The notes below the pieces were generated by a model, which was given only the letters and a program-made list of their open reading frames with translations, had not been told where the DNA came from and made no database searches. Positions 16,050 through 24,181 of a DNA stretch of 64,000 nt are shown piece after piece. The stretch lies in assembly GCF_020089865.1 (NCBI RefSeq), contig NZ_JAIRBM010000002.1, positions 186,001 to 250,000 on the forward strand. Reading direction: 5' to 3'. Source of the DNA: Microvirga puerhi. GTDB lineage: Bacteria > Pseudomonadota > Alphaproteobacteria > Rhizobiales > Beijerinckiaceae. Positions within the stretch are counted from its first letter, which is position 1. Every line of letters starts with the position of its first letter. The translations under genes were made by a program, and so were the position numbers.

Positions 16050-17042
16050 ATGCGCGCTATCATCCTGCCACAGACAGGTGGGCCGGAAGCTTTGGTATTG
16101 GCCGAGGTTCCTGATCCGCACCCCGCCGCAGGCGAGGTTATCGTCGATGTTCATGCGACTGCGTTGAACTTCGCTGATCTCCTGCAGCGACGAGGTACCT
16201 ATGGAACGCCGGCCAACTTGCCGAGTATCCTTGGCATCGAGTGCTCCGGCACGATCATCGAAATCGGCGAAGGAGTCTCGAACTGGGCCGTCGGTGACGA
16301 GGTTTGCGCATTGGTCTCCGGTGGTGCCTATGCAGAGCGAGTGGCGGTCCCCGCCACTCAGCTCCTAGCGCGTCCATACAACGCCGATCTGATAACCGCG
16401 GCCGCATTGCCGGAGGCGGCCTGTACCGTGTGGTCCAATCTTCTCGATATATCCAGGATGGCTCCTGGAGAGACGCTCCTCGTTCATGGCGGCGCCGGAG
16501 GGATCGGTACATTCGCAATCCAGACCGGTCGCGCGATGGGCGCGCGCGTCTTCGCAACGGCAGGCAGCAAGGAAAAATTGCAACGTTGCATGGACCTTGG
16601 GGCAGAGCGCGCCATTTCGTATCGGAATGAGGATTTCAAGACGGTCGTGCTGAACGAGACGGGGCAGCATGGTGTGGATATCATCCTTGACAATATGGGC
16701 GCGGCCTATCTGTCGCGGAACATCGATGCGCTTGCATCGGATGGTCGAATCGCAATGATCGGCCTTCAGAGTGGCCGAGACGCAGAAATTCCTCTCGGAC
16801 GCATGATGGCCAAGCGCGGATCGCTCTTCACCACTTCTCTTCGTGATCGCCCTCTTGCGGCCAAGGCACGGATCGTGGAAGGCGTGCGACGAGATCTCTG
16901 GCCGCTTGTCGAGCGCGGTGACATCTTGCCGACGGTCGACCGGATCTTCTCGTTTGCCGATATGCCTGCGGCTCATCGCTATATGGAGGATGGAAAGCAT
17001 GTCGGAAAGATCGTGGTAAGCGTAAAAGAACGACAAATATGA
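16050..17042 (+). CDS. Zinc-independent NAD(P)H:quinone oxidoreductase-like MDR-family enzyme
   Basis: A 330-residue medium-chain dehydrogenase/reductase of the QOR/crystallin-zeta type. Motifs: ALNFADLLQRRGTYG near 35, GIECSGTI near 63, the nucleotide-binding HGGAGGIGTFAIQ near 149 and DIILDNMGAAYLSRNID near 210. No zinc-binding Cys cluster is present. It should reduce quinones or enones with NADPH. It is inserted between the binding protein and the permease of the operon (gap 22 bp upstream, 25 bp downstream), so it is probably a catabolic step for the imported compound, but the step is not known. Confidence 0.9.
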   Translation: MRAIILPQTGGPEALVLAEVPDPHPAAGEVIVDVHATALNFADLLQRRGTYGTPANLPSILGIECSGTIIEIGEGVSNWAVGDEVCALVSGGAYAERVAVPATQLLARPYNADLITAAALPEAACTVWSNLLDISRMAPGETLLVHGGAGGIGTFAIQTGRAMGARVFATAGSKEKLQRCMDLGAERAISYRNEDFKTVVLNETGQHGVDIILDNMGAAYLSRNIDALASDGRIAMIGLQSGRDAEIPLGRMMAKRGSLFTTSLRDRPLAAKARIVEGVRRDLWPLVERGDILPTVDRIFSFADMPAAHRYMEDGKHVGKIVVSVKERQI

Positions 17043-17067
17043 AGAGCCGTGGAGAAAAACGCAGGCC

Positions 17068-17913
17068 ATGAGCGATACAATCTATCAAGTCAGTCATCTC
17101 ACTTTGGTTCCACGCCGGCATTACGGACGCCTGGTTGCAGCGGCGATTGTAGTGGCGGTGCTCGCAGTCATCGTTCATGCATTCGCAGTAGGGCAGATCG
17201 AGTGGAACTATGTCGGTGAGTTCCTCACTGTCCCGGTGATCATGAAAGGTCTTTTGAACACGATCATCATGGCTATCCTCGCCATGGTACTAGGTATTGT
17301 ACTCGGCATCGTGTTCGCCATTATGCGCTTGTCTGAGAATCCTGTCCTCTCAATGACTGCGCTTGGCTACGTTTGGTTCTTCCGTGCCATTCCGGCACTG
17401 CTACAGTTGCTTTTGTGGTTCAACCTAGCGCTGGTCTTCCCAACCATCGGAATTCCGGGCCTGTTTTCGCTCAAGACCGTCGATATCATGACGCCTTTCG
17501 TAGCGGCTCTTCTCGGCCTCGGCATTCAACAAGGCGCGTTCACCGCCGAGGTCGTGCGTGCCGGCCTGCTTTCGGTCGATCGCGGACAATACGAAGCGGC
17601 ACAGACCATCGGCATGACGCGACTCCAGATGTTGCGTAGGATTATCATGCCGCAGGCCATGCGTGTGATTGTTCCGCCGGTCGGAAACGAGTTCATCGGT
17701 ATGGTCAAACTGACATCGCTGGCCAGCGTTATTCAATACGCAGAGATCCTCCATAGCGCGCAGAATATCTACTACGCCAATTCCCGCGTCATTGAACTCC
17801 TGATCGTTGCTGCGATCTGGTACCTCGTCGTGGTCACCATTCTTAGCCTCATTCAGGGGCGGATCGAGAAATACTTCTCCAGAGGCGTGGCCGCAGTCGG
17901 CAATGCGAAGTGA
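17068..17913 (+). CDS. Polar amino-acid ABC transporter permease (HisMQ family)
   Basis: A 281-residue inner-membrane permease with five to six TM helices. The EAA motif is visible as EAAQTIGMTRLQMLRRIIMPQA near 172, which contacts the ATPase, and the TM1-2 region has MAILAMVLGIVLGIVF. It has a longer N-terminus than typical HisM (the first TM at about 25-47). Only one permease gene is present, so the pore is probably a homodimer. It lies between the QOR gene and the ATPase with short gaps. Confidence 0.93.
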   Translation: MSDTIYQVSHLTLVPRRHYGRLVAAAIVVAVLAVIVHAFAVGQIEWNYVGEFLTVPVIMKGLLNTIIMAILAMVLGIVLGIVFAIMRLSENPVLSMTALGYVWFFRAIPALLQLLLWFNLALVFPTIGIPGLFSLKTVDIMTPFVAALLGLGIQQGAFTAEVVRAGLLSVDRGQYEAAQTIGMTRLQMLRRIIMPQAMRVIVPPVGNEFIGMVKLTSLASVIQYAEILHSAQNIYYANSRVIELLIVAAIWYLVVVTILSLIQGRIEKYFSRGVAAVGNAK

Positions 17914-17923
17914 GGAGCAGAAT

Positions 17924-18712
17924 ATGGAAACGCAAAATCTCTCTCCTGACGCCCCGCTCGTCATTGCTGCCGACGTTCGTAAGCATTTCGGCCCACTGGA
18001 AGTTCTGAAGGGGATCAATGTCAGTGTGCAGAAAGGTGAAGTGCTCTGCATCATCGGCCCCTCTGGATCCGGCAAAAGCACATTCCTGCGTTGCATCAAC
18101 CAACTCGAGCGCATCGACGGCGGCGCCATATGGGTTGGTGGCGAGTTGATCGGCTACCGACGCGAAGGCGACAATCTTCATGAGTTGAATGATGCGCAGA
18201 TCGCGCGGCAGAGGCGCGCCATCGGGATGGTCTTTCAGCGCTTCAATCTCTTCCCACACCTCACCGTGACCGAGAACATTATCGAGGGTCCGGTTCAGGT
18301 TCTCCGCGAAAATCCGAACGAGGCGAAGAAGCGCGCTCACGCGCTGCTTGAGCGGGTAGGATTGTATGACAAGCGCGATGTCTATCCGGCTCATCTTTCA
18401 GGGGGGCAGCAGCAGCGTGTCGCGATCGCCCGTGCGTTGGCGATGCAGCCACAGCTCCTTCTCTTCGATGAACCGACTTCCGCCCTCGATCCGGAACTCG
18501 TGGGAGAGGTACTGAATGTGATGCGCGACTTGGCACAGACAGGCATGACGATGATCGTCGTTACTCATGAGTTGGGTTTTGCCAGGGAAGTAAGCCACCG
18601 CACAGCCTTCATGGATCAGGGGCAGCTTGTGGAAGTAGGGGATTCGCGCTCCGTCCTCGCAAATCCGCAACAGGCCCGCACTCGGGAGTTCATCTCGGCC
18701 GTACATAAGTAA
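17924..18712 (+). CDS. Polar amino-acid ABC transporter ATP-binding protein (GlnQ/HisP family)
   Basis: A 262-residue ABC ATPase. Walker A is GPSGSGKSTFLR near 50, the Q-loop FQRFNLFPHLT near 108, the signature LSGGQQQR near 163, Walker B LLLFDEPTSALDPE near 183 and the H-loop VVTHELGFA near 217. It energises uptake through the adjacent permease. The start is ATG at 17924 with GAGGAG upstream; the frame is open much further upstream within the permease gene but without similarity. It is the fifth gene of the operon. Confidence 0.95.
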   Translation: METQNLSPDAPLVIAADVRKHFGPLEVLKGINVSVQKGEVLCIIGPSGSGKSTFLRCINQLERIDGGAIWVGGELIGYRREGDNLHELNDAQIARQRRAIGMVFQRFNLFPHLTVTENIIEGPVQVLRENPNEAKKRAHALLERVGLYDKRDVYPAHLSGGQQQRVAIARALAMQPQLLLFDEPTSALDPELVGEVLNVMRDLAQTGMTMIVVTHELGFAREVSHRTAFMDQGQLVEVGDSRSVLANPQQARTREFISAVHK

Positions 18713-18749
18713 GTTCGGATAAATCAATGCCAGAAAAAGGAAATCGAAC

Positions 18750-19592
18750 ATGAAAGCGAGAACTATTCTCTGCTCACTTGCCGCCCTGGTAACCACCGGT
18801 GGTATCGCCATGGCACAGCAGCTGCCCGAGCCCATCGCGTCGAAGAAAGTCATCGTGGTGGCTAACGTGCCAAATTATCCACCGCTCGAGTTCAAGGACC
18901 CAAAGAGCGCAACCCTCACGGGACTGGACATTGATCTCGGCAACGCCCTAGCGAAGAAGCTCGGTGTCGAAATTAAGTGGGAGGAGATTAGCTTCGAGCA
19001 GATGGTGAGCGCGCTCACGACCGGCCGGGCCGATATGATCCTGTCCGGAATGAGTGATCTGCCAACCCGCCGCGATACGCTTGATTTCGTCGATTATCTG
19101 GAGTCTGGAGCGCAGTTCTATACGACCGCCGATCGTAAGGACGAGTTCAAGACCCTCACAGATCTTTGTGGGAAGACCGTCGGTGCAAGCCGGCGCACGT
19201 CGTTTCCGAAGGAAATGGAAACTTGGAGCAAGACCGCGTGTGAGGGCGCAGGAAAACCGCCTCTGAAGATTGTCGGGACGGAGGGATCCGCCGACGCTCG
19301 CACTCAGCTCCGACAGAAGCGCCTTGATGCGGCGGTCCAGGGTTCCGAGACCCTGCCATACCTTCTGAACCTGGAGCCGAACAGCTACGTCATTCTCGGA
19401 GAGCCCTTCACGTCTGTCTATCAGGGTATGGGCTTCGCCAAGAAGGACACGCAGTTGCGCGATGCTGTTGCGAGAGCCTTCGGGGAAATGATCAAAGACG
19501 GTACCTATGCCGACGTGCTCAAGAAATGGGAGCTCTCCTCGGCCAAGGTCGACAAGATCATGATCAACGGCGAGGCAGCCAAGGCACAGTAG
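18750..19592 (+). CDS. Polar amino-acid-type ABC transporter substrate-binding protein (copy 2)
   Basis: A 280-residue solute-binding family 3 protein with a signal peptide (LCSLAALVTTGGIAMAQQ). Ligand-lobe segments match copy 1: PNYPPLEFKDPKS, LAKKLGVEIKWEEISFEQM, TTGRADMILSGMSDLPTRR and DFVDYL. The pair probably arose by duplication and diverged in specificity or affinity. An AAGGAAA site precedes the ATG. A long perfect hairpin follows the stop codon, as is common after binding-protein genes that need higher mRNA levels than their partners. Confidence 0.92.
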   Translation: MKARTILCSLAALVTTGGIAMAQQLPEPIASKKVIVVANVPNYPPLEFKDPKSATLTGLDIDLGNALAKKLGVEIKWEEISFEQMVSALTTGRADMILSGMSDLPTRRDTLDFVDYLESGAQFYTTADRKDEFKTLTDLCGKTVGASRRTSFPKEMETWSKTACEGAGKPPLKIVGTEGSADARTQLRQKRLDAAVQGSETLPYLLNLEPNSYVILGEPFTSVYQGMGFAKKDTQLRDAVARAFGEMIKDGTYADVLKKWELSSAKVDKIMINGEAAKAQ

Positions 19593-19601
19593 CCTCCGAG
19601 C

Positions 19602-19633
19602 GTACCGCCGGCATCGCCCGATGCCGGCGGTAC
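19602..19633. repeat. Perfect 14-bp inverted repeat after the second binding-protein gene
   Basis: GTACCGCCGGCATC (19602-19615) pairs fully with GATGCCGGCGGTAC (19620-19633) around a GCCC tetraloop. There is no immediate T run, so it looks more like an mRNA-stabilising or attenuating hairpin than a full terminator. A weaker T tract occurs 20 nt later (near 19653). Confidence 0.75.
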
Positions 19634-19689
19634 ATGCGAGAAGCGTCTTCCTATTTTTCCACTTCTAAGAGTCGTTCCCGGTCTTGAAC

Positions 19690-21084
19690 ATGCAAATCCG
19701 CTCGTCGCGTGTGGCTGCGATCGCTCAGTTCGTCGCATCCGCAGCTCCTTCTGACCTTCCGGAGCCCATTCGGTTCAAGGCGGCCCGCCATACGCTTGAT
19801 ACGCTGGCCTGTGGCGTTGCCGGGGCCGCCTCGCGGGAGGCACAGACCACTCTCGACCTCATCCTCAGCACCGAACAGAGAGGCGCCGTTCCAATCTGGG
19901 GTACGAGCGAGGCGCTTGGTGTTCGATCCGCTGCTCTCGTCAACGGTATTGCCTGTCATGCCTTCGAGCTTGACGATACTGGCGGGTGCGACCATTCGGG
20001 TGCGGTGGTCGTCCCAGCCGCTTTGGCCGCTGTGGCGCTTGCTGAATACCCGATCAGTGGCGAGGAGTTCCTGCTGGCAGTCGTGCTAGGCTACGATGTG
20101 GCACGCCGCGTCCTTGAGGCATGCGGTGGCTATGAGCCGCACAACGAGGCCGGATGGCATTCGACCGCAACCTGCGGCACTTTTGGGGCAGCCGTCGCTG
20201 CTGCACGAATCCTTAGACTCGATGCGATGTGCATCGCGCATGCGCTTGGTCATGCCGCGAGCTTCAGCGGTGGGCTATGGGCGTTTATCCACGACGGCAG
20301 CCAGACTAAGCGCATTCATGCCGGGCGTGCCGCGGAGGGTGGGTTATTTGCCGCACTTTTGGCGCGCGCCGGCGTGAGCGGGCCTTCCGCAGTCTTCGAT
20401 GACGCATGGGGCGGCTTTCTTAAGACGTTTGCGCCCGATTCCGCACAGCCTGAAGCTCTCTGTGTAGGGCTCGGCGATAGCTGGCGTCTCGAACGGGTTT
20501 CTCTGAAGCCTTACGCCTCCTGTCGTGGCACACATTCGTCGATTGACGCGTTGGGGCAGATTCTTGACGGCAAGGGCCTAGCAGTTGACGAGGTGGGCCA
20601 GATCGAGGTCAGACTTAGCCCATTCCTCCATGATATGTGCGGCGGTCGGGATGTCTCCACCTTGCCGTTTGCTCAGATGAGCCTGCCTTACGCGCTTGCT
20701 GCGCGCCTTGCGTTCGGACAGGCTGGACTGTCTGCCTACGCAGCTGACAAGCGAGCCGATCCGCGCCTTCAGGCCGCGATGGGGCGGGTCAGTCTTATTG
20801 TCGACCAGGATATTGCTGCGAACGAAGAACCGTTCGTGCGCGTGATAACGTCCAATGGGCACGTGGAAGAAGCACGCGTACAGAAGGCGCTCGGTTCACC
20901 TGCAAATCCGATCACTGAGAACGCTTACTTTGCCAAGATCCGAAGCCTTACCGCGATGTCGCTGGACGAAGCGCGTGCGGAACGCCTTATTGAAGGCGTG
21001 CTGGGGCTGTGGAGACAGCAGGATATGCGCTGGCTGAACAATGCTCTGCGCTCAGAGGTGTCTCGTCCGTCCGTCTTCCGATAG
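19690..21084 (+). CDS. MmgE/PrpD-family protein (2-methylcitrate dehydratase / iminodisuccinate epimerase fold)
   Basis: A 464-residue MmgE/PrpD protein. Family features: an N-terminal helical domain with DTLACGVAGAASRE, VNGIACHAFELDDT near 95, a HSGAVVVPAALAA region near 103, GWHSTATCGTFGAAVAAA near 155 and KPYASCRGTHSSIDA near 277. The family contains 2-methylcitrate dehydratase, cis-aconitate decarboxylase and the iminodisuccinate epimerase of Agrobacterium. No prp genes are present; the partner in this operon is an ArgH-type C-N lyase, the same pairing as in iminodisuccinate degradation, so an epimerase role on an N-succinyl compound is a reasonable hypothesis. The ATG at 19690 follows a possible TTG at 19684. 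Confidence 0.85.
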   Translation: MQIRSSRVAAIAQFVASAAPSDLPEPIRFKAARHTLDTLACGVAGAASREAQTTLDLILSTEQRGAVPIWGTSEALGVRSAALVNGIACHAFELDDTGGCDHSGAVVVPAALAAVALAEYPISGEEFLLAVVLGYDVARRVLEACGGYEPHNEAGWHSTATCGTFGAAVAAARILRLDAMCIAHALGHAASFSGGLWAFIHDGSQTKRIHAGRAAEGGLFAALLARAGVSGPSAVFDDAWGGFLKTFAPDSAQPEALCVGLGDSWRLERVSLKPYASCRGTHSSIDALGQILDGKGLAVDEVGQIEVRLSPFLHDMCGGRDVSTLPFAQMSLPYALAARLAFGQAGLSAYAADKRADPRLQAAMGRVSLIVDQDIAANEEPFVRVITSNGHVEEARVQKALGSPANPITENAYFAKIRSLTAMSLDEARAERLIEGVLGLWRQQDMRWLNNALRSEVSRPSVFR

Positions 21085-21110
21085 AAATTCAAGGCATGGG
21101 GAATATCAGC

Positions 21111-22169
21111 ATGGACCAGAGGAAGCTCGAACGCTTGCGCGTTCGGTACCAGGGAGCAACGGGCGGCGATATCGACAATGCAGATTTCCGCAAAGCCGCA
21201 AGCCTGCAATTCTCTGAAAGCGATCGACGCAAATGGCCCTTCGCTGATCCCGCAACCTTTCTTGACGCGCCATTTCGTCCGGACGTAACTGAGTTGCCTG
21301 ATCTCGGTGGAATCGATGTGGCACTGATCGGCGTGCCGATGGATCTCGGAGTCACTAACCGGGCTGGCGCTCGCCTTGGGCCACGTGCTGTGCGCGCAAT
21401 CGAGCGGATCGGTCCCTATGAACACGTCTTGCGCATGACGCCCATGGCGGATGTGAAGGTCGCAGACATTGGTGATGTCCCCTTTCGTAGCCGATTCAGT
21501 TTGGAATCATGTCATGCGGACATTGAGACCTTCTTCGCGAAAGTCGTCGGCGCGGGTGTCCTTCCGCTGGCCGTCGGTGGCGATCACTCGATCACTCGCG
21601 CCATCCTGGCTGCGGTTGGAAAGGATCGTCCCGTTGGTATGATCCACATCGATGCTCATTGCGATACGGGCGGAGTCTATGAGGGATCGAAATTTCATCA
21701 CGGCGGCCCCTTCCGGCAGGCTGTTCTTGAGGGAACACTGGATCCGGAGCGCGTGATTCAAATCGGTATTCGCGGTGGTGCGGAGTATCTGTGGGAATTC
21801 TCCTACGCCTCCGGCATGACGGTCATTCACGCCGAGGAGGTCCCCCAAATGGGGATCGCTGCCATTGTCGAGAAGGCGCGCACCATCGTCAGGAATGAGC
21901 CTACTTATATCTCGTTCGACGTCGACAGTCTCGATCCAGGTTTTGCGCCGGGAACTGGTACGCCTGAAGTGGGCGGGCTTCAGCCGCGGGAGGTGCTGGA
22001 GATTCTCAGGGGCCTCGTCGGCATCAACATGGTTGGAGGCGATGTGGTCGAAGTCGCGCCACAATACGATGCGACGAGCAATACGGCGCAAGCCGGTGCG
22101 CAGGTCCTCTTCGAACTCCTTTGCCTCGCATCAAGCAATTTGAAGCGACACGAGATCCGGCAGTCATAA
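21111..22169 (+). CDS. Arginase/agmatinase-family ureohydrolase
   Basis: A 352-residue binuclear-metal hydrolase. All metal ligands are seen: GGDHSITRA (His), HIDAHCDT (Asp, His, Asp) and SFDVDSLDPGFAPGTGTPEVGG (two Asp). The family cleaves guanidino compounds to urea and an amine (agmatine, guanidinobutyrate, guanidinopropionate, guanidine). The long N-terminal stretch before the catalytic core and the operon position suggest a non-arginine guanidino substrate released by the upstream enzymes. Start: ATG at 21111 has GGGGA 8 nt upstream; ATG at 21096 would add five residues. A strong terminator lies about 217 bp after the stop and closes the operon. Confidence 0.9.
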   Translation: MDQRKLERLRVRYQGATGGDIDNADFRKAASLQFSESDRRKWPFADPATFLDAPFRPDVTELPDLGGIDVALIGVPMDLGVTNRAGARLGPRAVRAIERIGPYEHVLRMTPMADVKVADIGDVPFRSRFSLESCHADIETFFAKVVGAGVLPLAVGGDHSITRAILAAVGKDRPVGMIHIDAHCDTGGVYEGSKFHHGGPFRQAVLEGTLDPERVIQIGIRGGAEYLWEFSYASGMTVIHAEEVPQMGIAAIVEKARTIVRNEPTYISFDVDSLDPGFAPGTGTPEVGGLQPREVLEILRGLVGINMVGGDVVEVAPQYDATSNTAQAGAQVLFELLCLASSNLKRHEIRQS

Positions 22170-22385
22170 CCGCTCGGATTGCCGATGAACGACAGCATAA
22201 CAAGTCTCAGAAATGGCCATGCGCATAGTGCAGCCCTTTTATGAGGCATGCTGCATTGCAAAAGGGCGCAATGCAGCCGATATGAGCAGTGGCTGATTTC
22301 AACGCGGCATCGCTTTCTTCCTCCCAGCGCTGCCGTGTCGGCCGTTCCCTCTGGAAGGTTTTGACTTTTGTCGGACCTCACTTTA

Positions 22386-22412
22386 GCCGGGCTTCGTGCC
22401 CGGCTTTTTTTT
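22386..22412 (+). terminator. Strong intrinsic terminator
   Basis: GCCGGGC (22386-22392), loop TTCGT, GCCCGGC (22398-22404) and eight T residues. It ends plus-strand transcription from the ureohydrolase operon. The rest of the 356-bp gap (22170-22525) shows no gene. Confidence 0.9.
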
Positions 22413-22525
22413 AAGTTATATCATCCGTCGCTCCGCAGCCTATGCAGCGAAACTAGGGCGCATAGGCTGCTGGCAGTCTTATAAGGCTATAGCTCTTTGG
22501 GAAAACTCCACATGACAAGGGACGG

Positions 22526-24181
22526 CTAGAGCAATGCGCTCTCCTTTCGTCCGGACAAGTGAAATGCGCCATAGACTGCGATGACAGTCATGGTGAGTAG
22601 GATTGTCGAGAGCGCGGATGCAGTGCCATACTCACCATCCATGACTGAAAGATAGATACGAACCGGCATCGTGATCGTTCTACCGACGTAGAGAACGAGC
22701 GACGACGACAGTTCGTTCATGGCGGTCACAAAGCTCATGAGCGCTCCGGCGAGGATGCCTGGGGCGATCAAAGGCACGGTCACTTTCAAGAAGGCCTTGC
22801 CCGGTGAGTATCCAAGGCTGACTGCCGCATCTTCAAGGCTTGGCCCGACCTGCTTCAACGCTGCAGCTACTGACCGCGCAGAGTAGGGGAGGCGCCGAAT
22901 ATAGACGGCGAGAATGATGATGAAGCCCGTGCCGGTGAACGCGAGCGGCGGATCGTTGAAGCGGGTGATGAACGCGATGCCCATCACGATTCCCGGAACG
23001 ACATAGGGAATCATCAGCAGGGCATCGAGGGACCCTGTCGCAACGCTGGGGCGCCGGGAGATCAAATAACCGATCAGGGTACCGCTGATGACGATGGCGA
23101 TTACCGCGGCGAATGAAAAGTTCAGTGTATTCCAGATTGGATCGGAAACGGTTGAGATCACCTTCTCATAGCTTTGAAGGCTGAAACCAGGCTGAAAGAC
23201 CGGTCCGCTGGTGCGTCTGAAGGAGAACAGCACCACGATGAGCGCCGGCAATGCGCCGAGCAGGACGATCGTGTACGCGAGGATATGGAGACCGGTCGCC
23301 TTGAGGCCGCGTACCCGCTGGCGTTCAGGCTTCTTGATCAAATTGCTGTAATAGACGTTCTTGCGCAACATCCAGCGCTGAGCGAGCACCACGATCATAG
23401 AGAGTACGATCAGGACCACGCTGAGCGCCGAGGCCATCCCAGGATTGCCTCCGACCTCGCTTGAGAACAGATTGAAAGCCTCCGTCGCCAGAACATTGAA
23501 ATCGCGACCGATGATGCGAGGCGTGCCAAAGTCCGCAATGGAAAGTACGAAGGTCAAGAGCGCGCTGACCGAAATGGCGGGAAGGATCAGCGGGAAGGTT
23601 ACGATGAAGAGCCGCTTCCATGGCGGGACACCGAGACTTTCCGCCGCCTCTTCCACGGATCGGTTGATGGCCGCCAGAGCTCCTGAGGTGATCAGGAAGA
23701 CGTGGGGGAAGAACTTGAGGCTGAACACGAGGATGACGCCTGCCGCGCCATAGATCGGCGGGATTGAAAGGCCGATCGACGAAAGAGCCTTGCGAACGAC
23801 CCCGCTTGCCCCGAACAACACAATCCATGCATAGGCGCCGATGAAGGGCGGCGATACCAGCGCTACGACCGCCAAAGTTTGAATCAGGGCGCGGCCGAAA
23901 ATGCGAAAACGCGTCGTTATGAAGGCGAGCGTAACGCCAAGAATGAGCGCCCCAGCCATCCCGCCCAGTCCGGCGAGGAAGGTGTTTCCGATGGCACGTT
24001 GGTAGGCTTTCAGTGTGAAGATCTCGACATAATGAACCAGGGAAAAAGTCCCGGTCTCATTGTCGATCAGGCTCGCCTTCAGGATAGACGACAAGGGCCA
24101 GATCAAAAGAAGAAAGACGATAGCCCATGCGGCAATCAGCACGCAGGTCCAGAGTTCGAAGCGGATGCGCTTTGTCATCAT
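22526..24181 (-). CDS. Fused-dimer ABC transporter permease (FbpB/ThiP/AepW type)
   Basis: A 551-residue permease with two six-helix BPD halves in one chain. Each half has an EAA loop: EEAAESLGVPPWKRLFIVTFPL near 185 and EDAAVSLGYSPGKAFLKVTVPL near 465. Such fusions occur in ferric-iron (Fbp), thiamine (ThiP), hexose-phosphate (AfuB) and 2-aminoethylphosphonate (AepW) importers. Its stop is far from the ureohydrolase terminator on the other strand. The start overlaps the end of the ATPase gene (ATGA at 24178-24181). The neighbouring regulator and enzymes point to an organic substrate rather than iron. Confidence 0.92.
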   Translation of the reverse strand: MMTKRIRFELWTCVLIAAWAIVFLLLIWPLSSILKASLIDNETGTFSLVHYVEIFTLKAYQRAIGNTFLAGLGGMAGALILGVTLAFITTRFRIFGRALIQTLAVVALVSPPFIGAYAWIVLFGASGVVRKALSSIGLSIPPIYGAAGVILVFSLKFFPHVFLITSGALAAINRSVEEAAESLGVPPWKRLFIVTFPLILPAISVSALLTFVLSIADFGTPRIIGRDFNVLATEAFNLFSSEVGGNPGMASALSVVLIVLSMIVVLAQRWMLRKNVYYSNLIKKPERQRVRGLKATGLHILAYTIVLLGALPALIVVLFSFRRTSGPVFQPGFSLQSYEKVISTVSDPIWNTLNFSFAAVIAIVISGTLIGYLISRRPSVATGSLDALLMIPYVVPGIVMGIAFITRFNDPPLAFTGTGFIIILAVYIRRLPYSARSVAAALKQVGPSLEDAAVSLGYSPGKAFLKVTVPLIAPGILAGALMSFVTAMNELSSSLVLYVGRTITMPVRIYLSVMDGEYGTASALSTILLTMTVIAVYGAFHLSGRKESALL

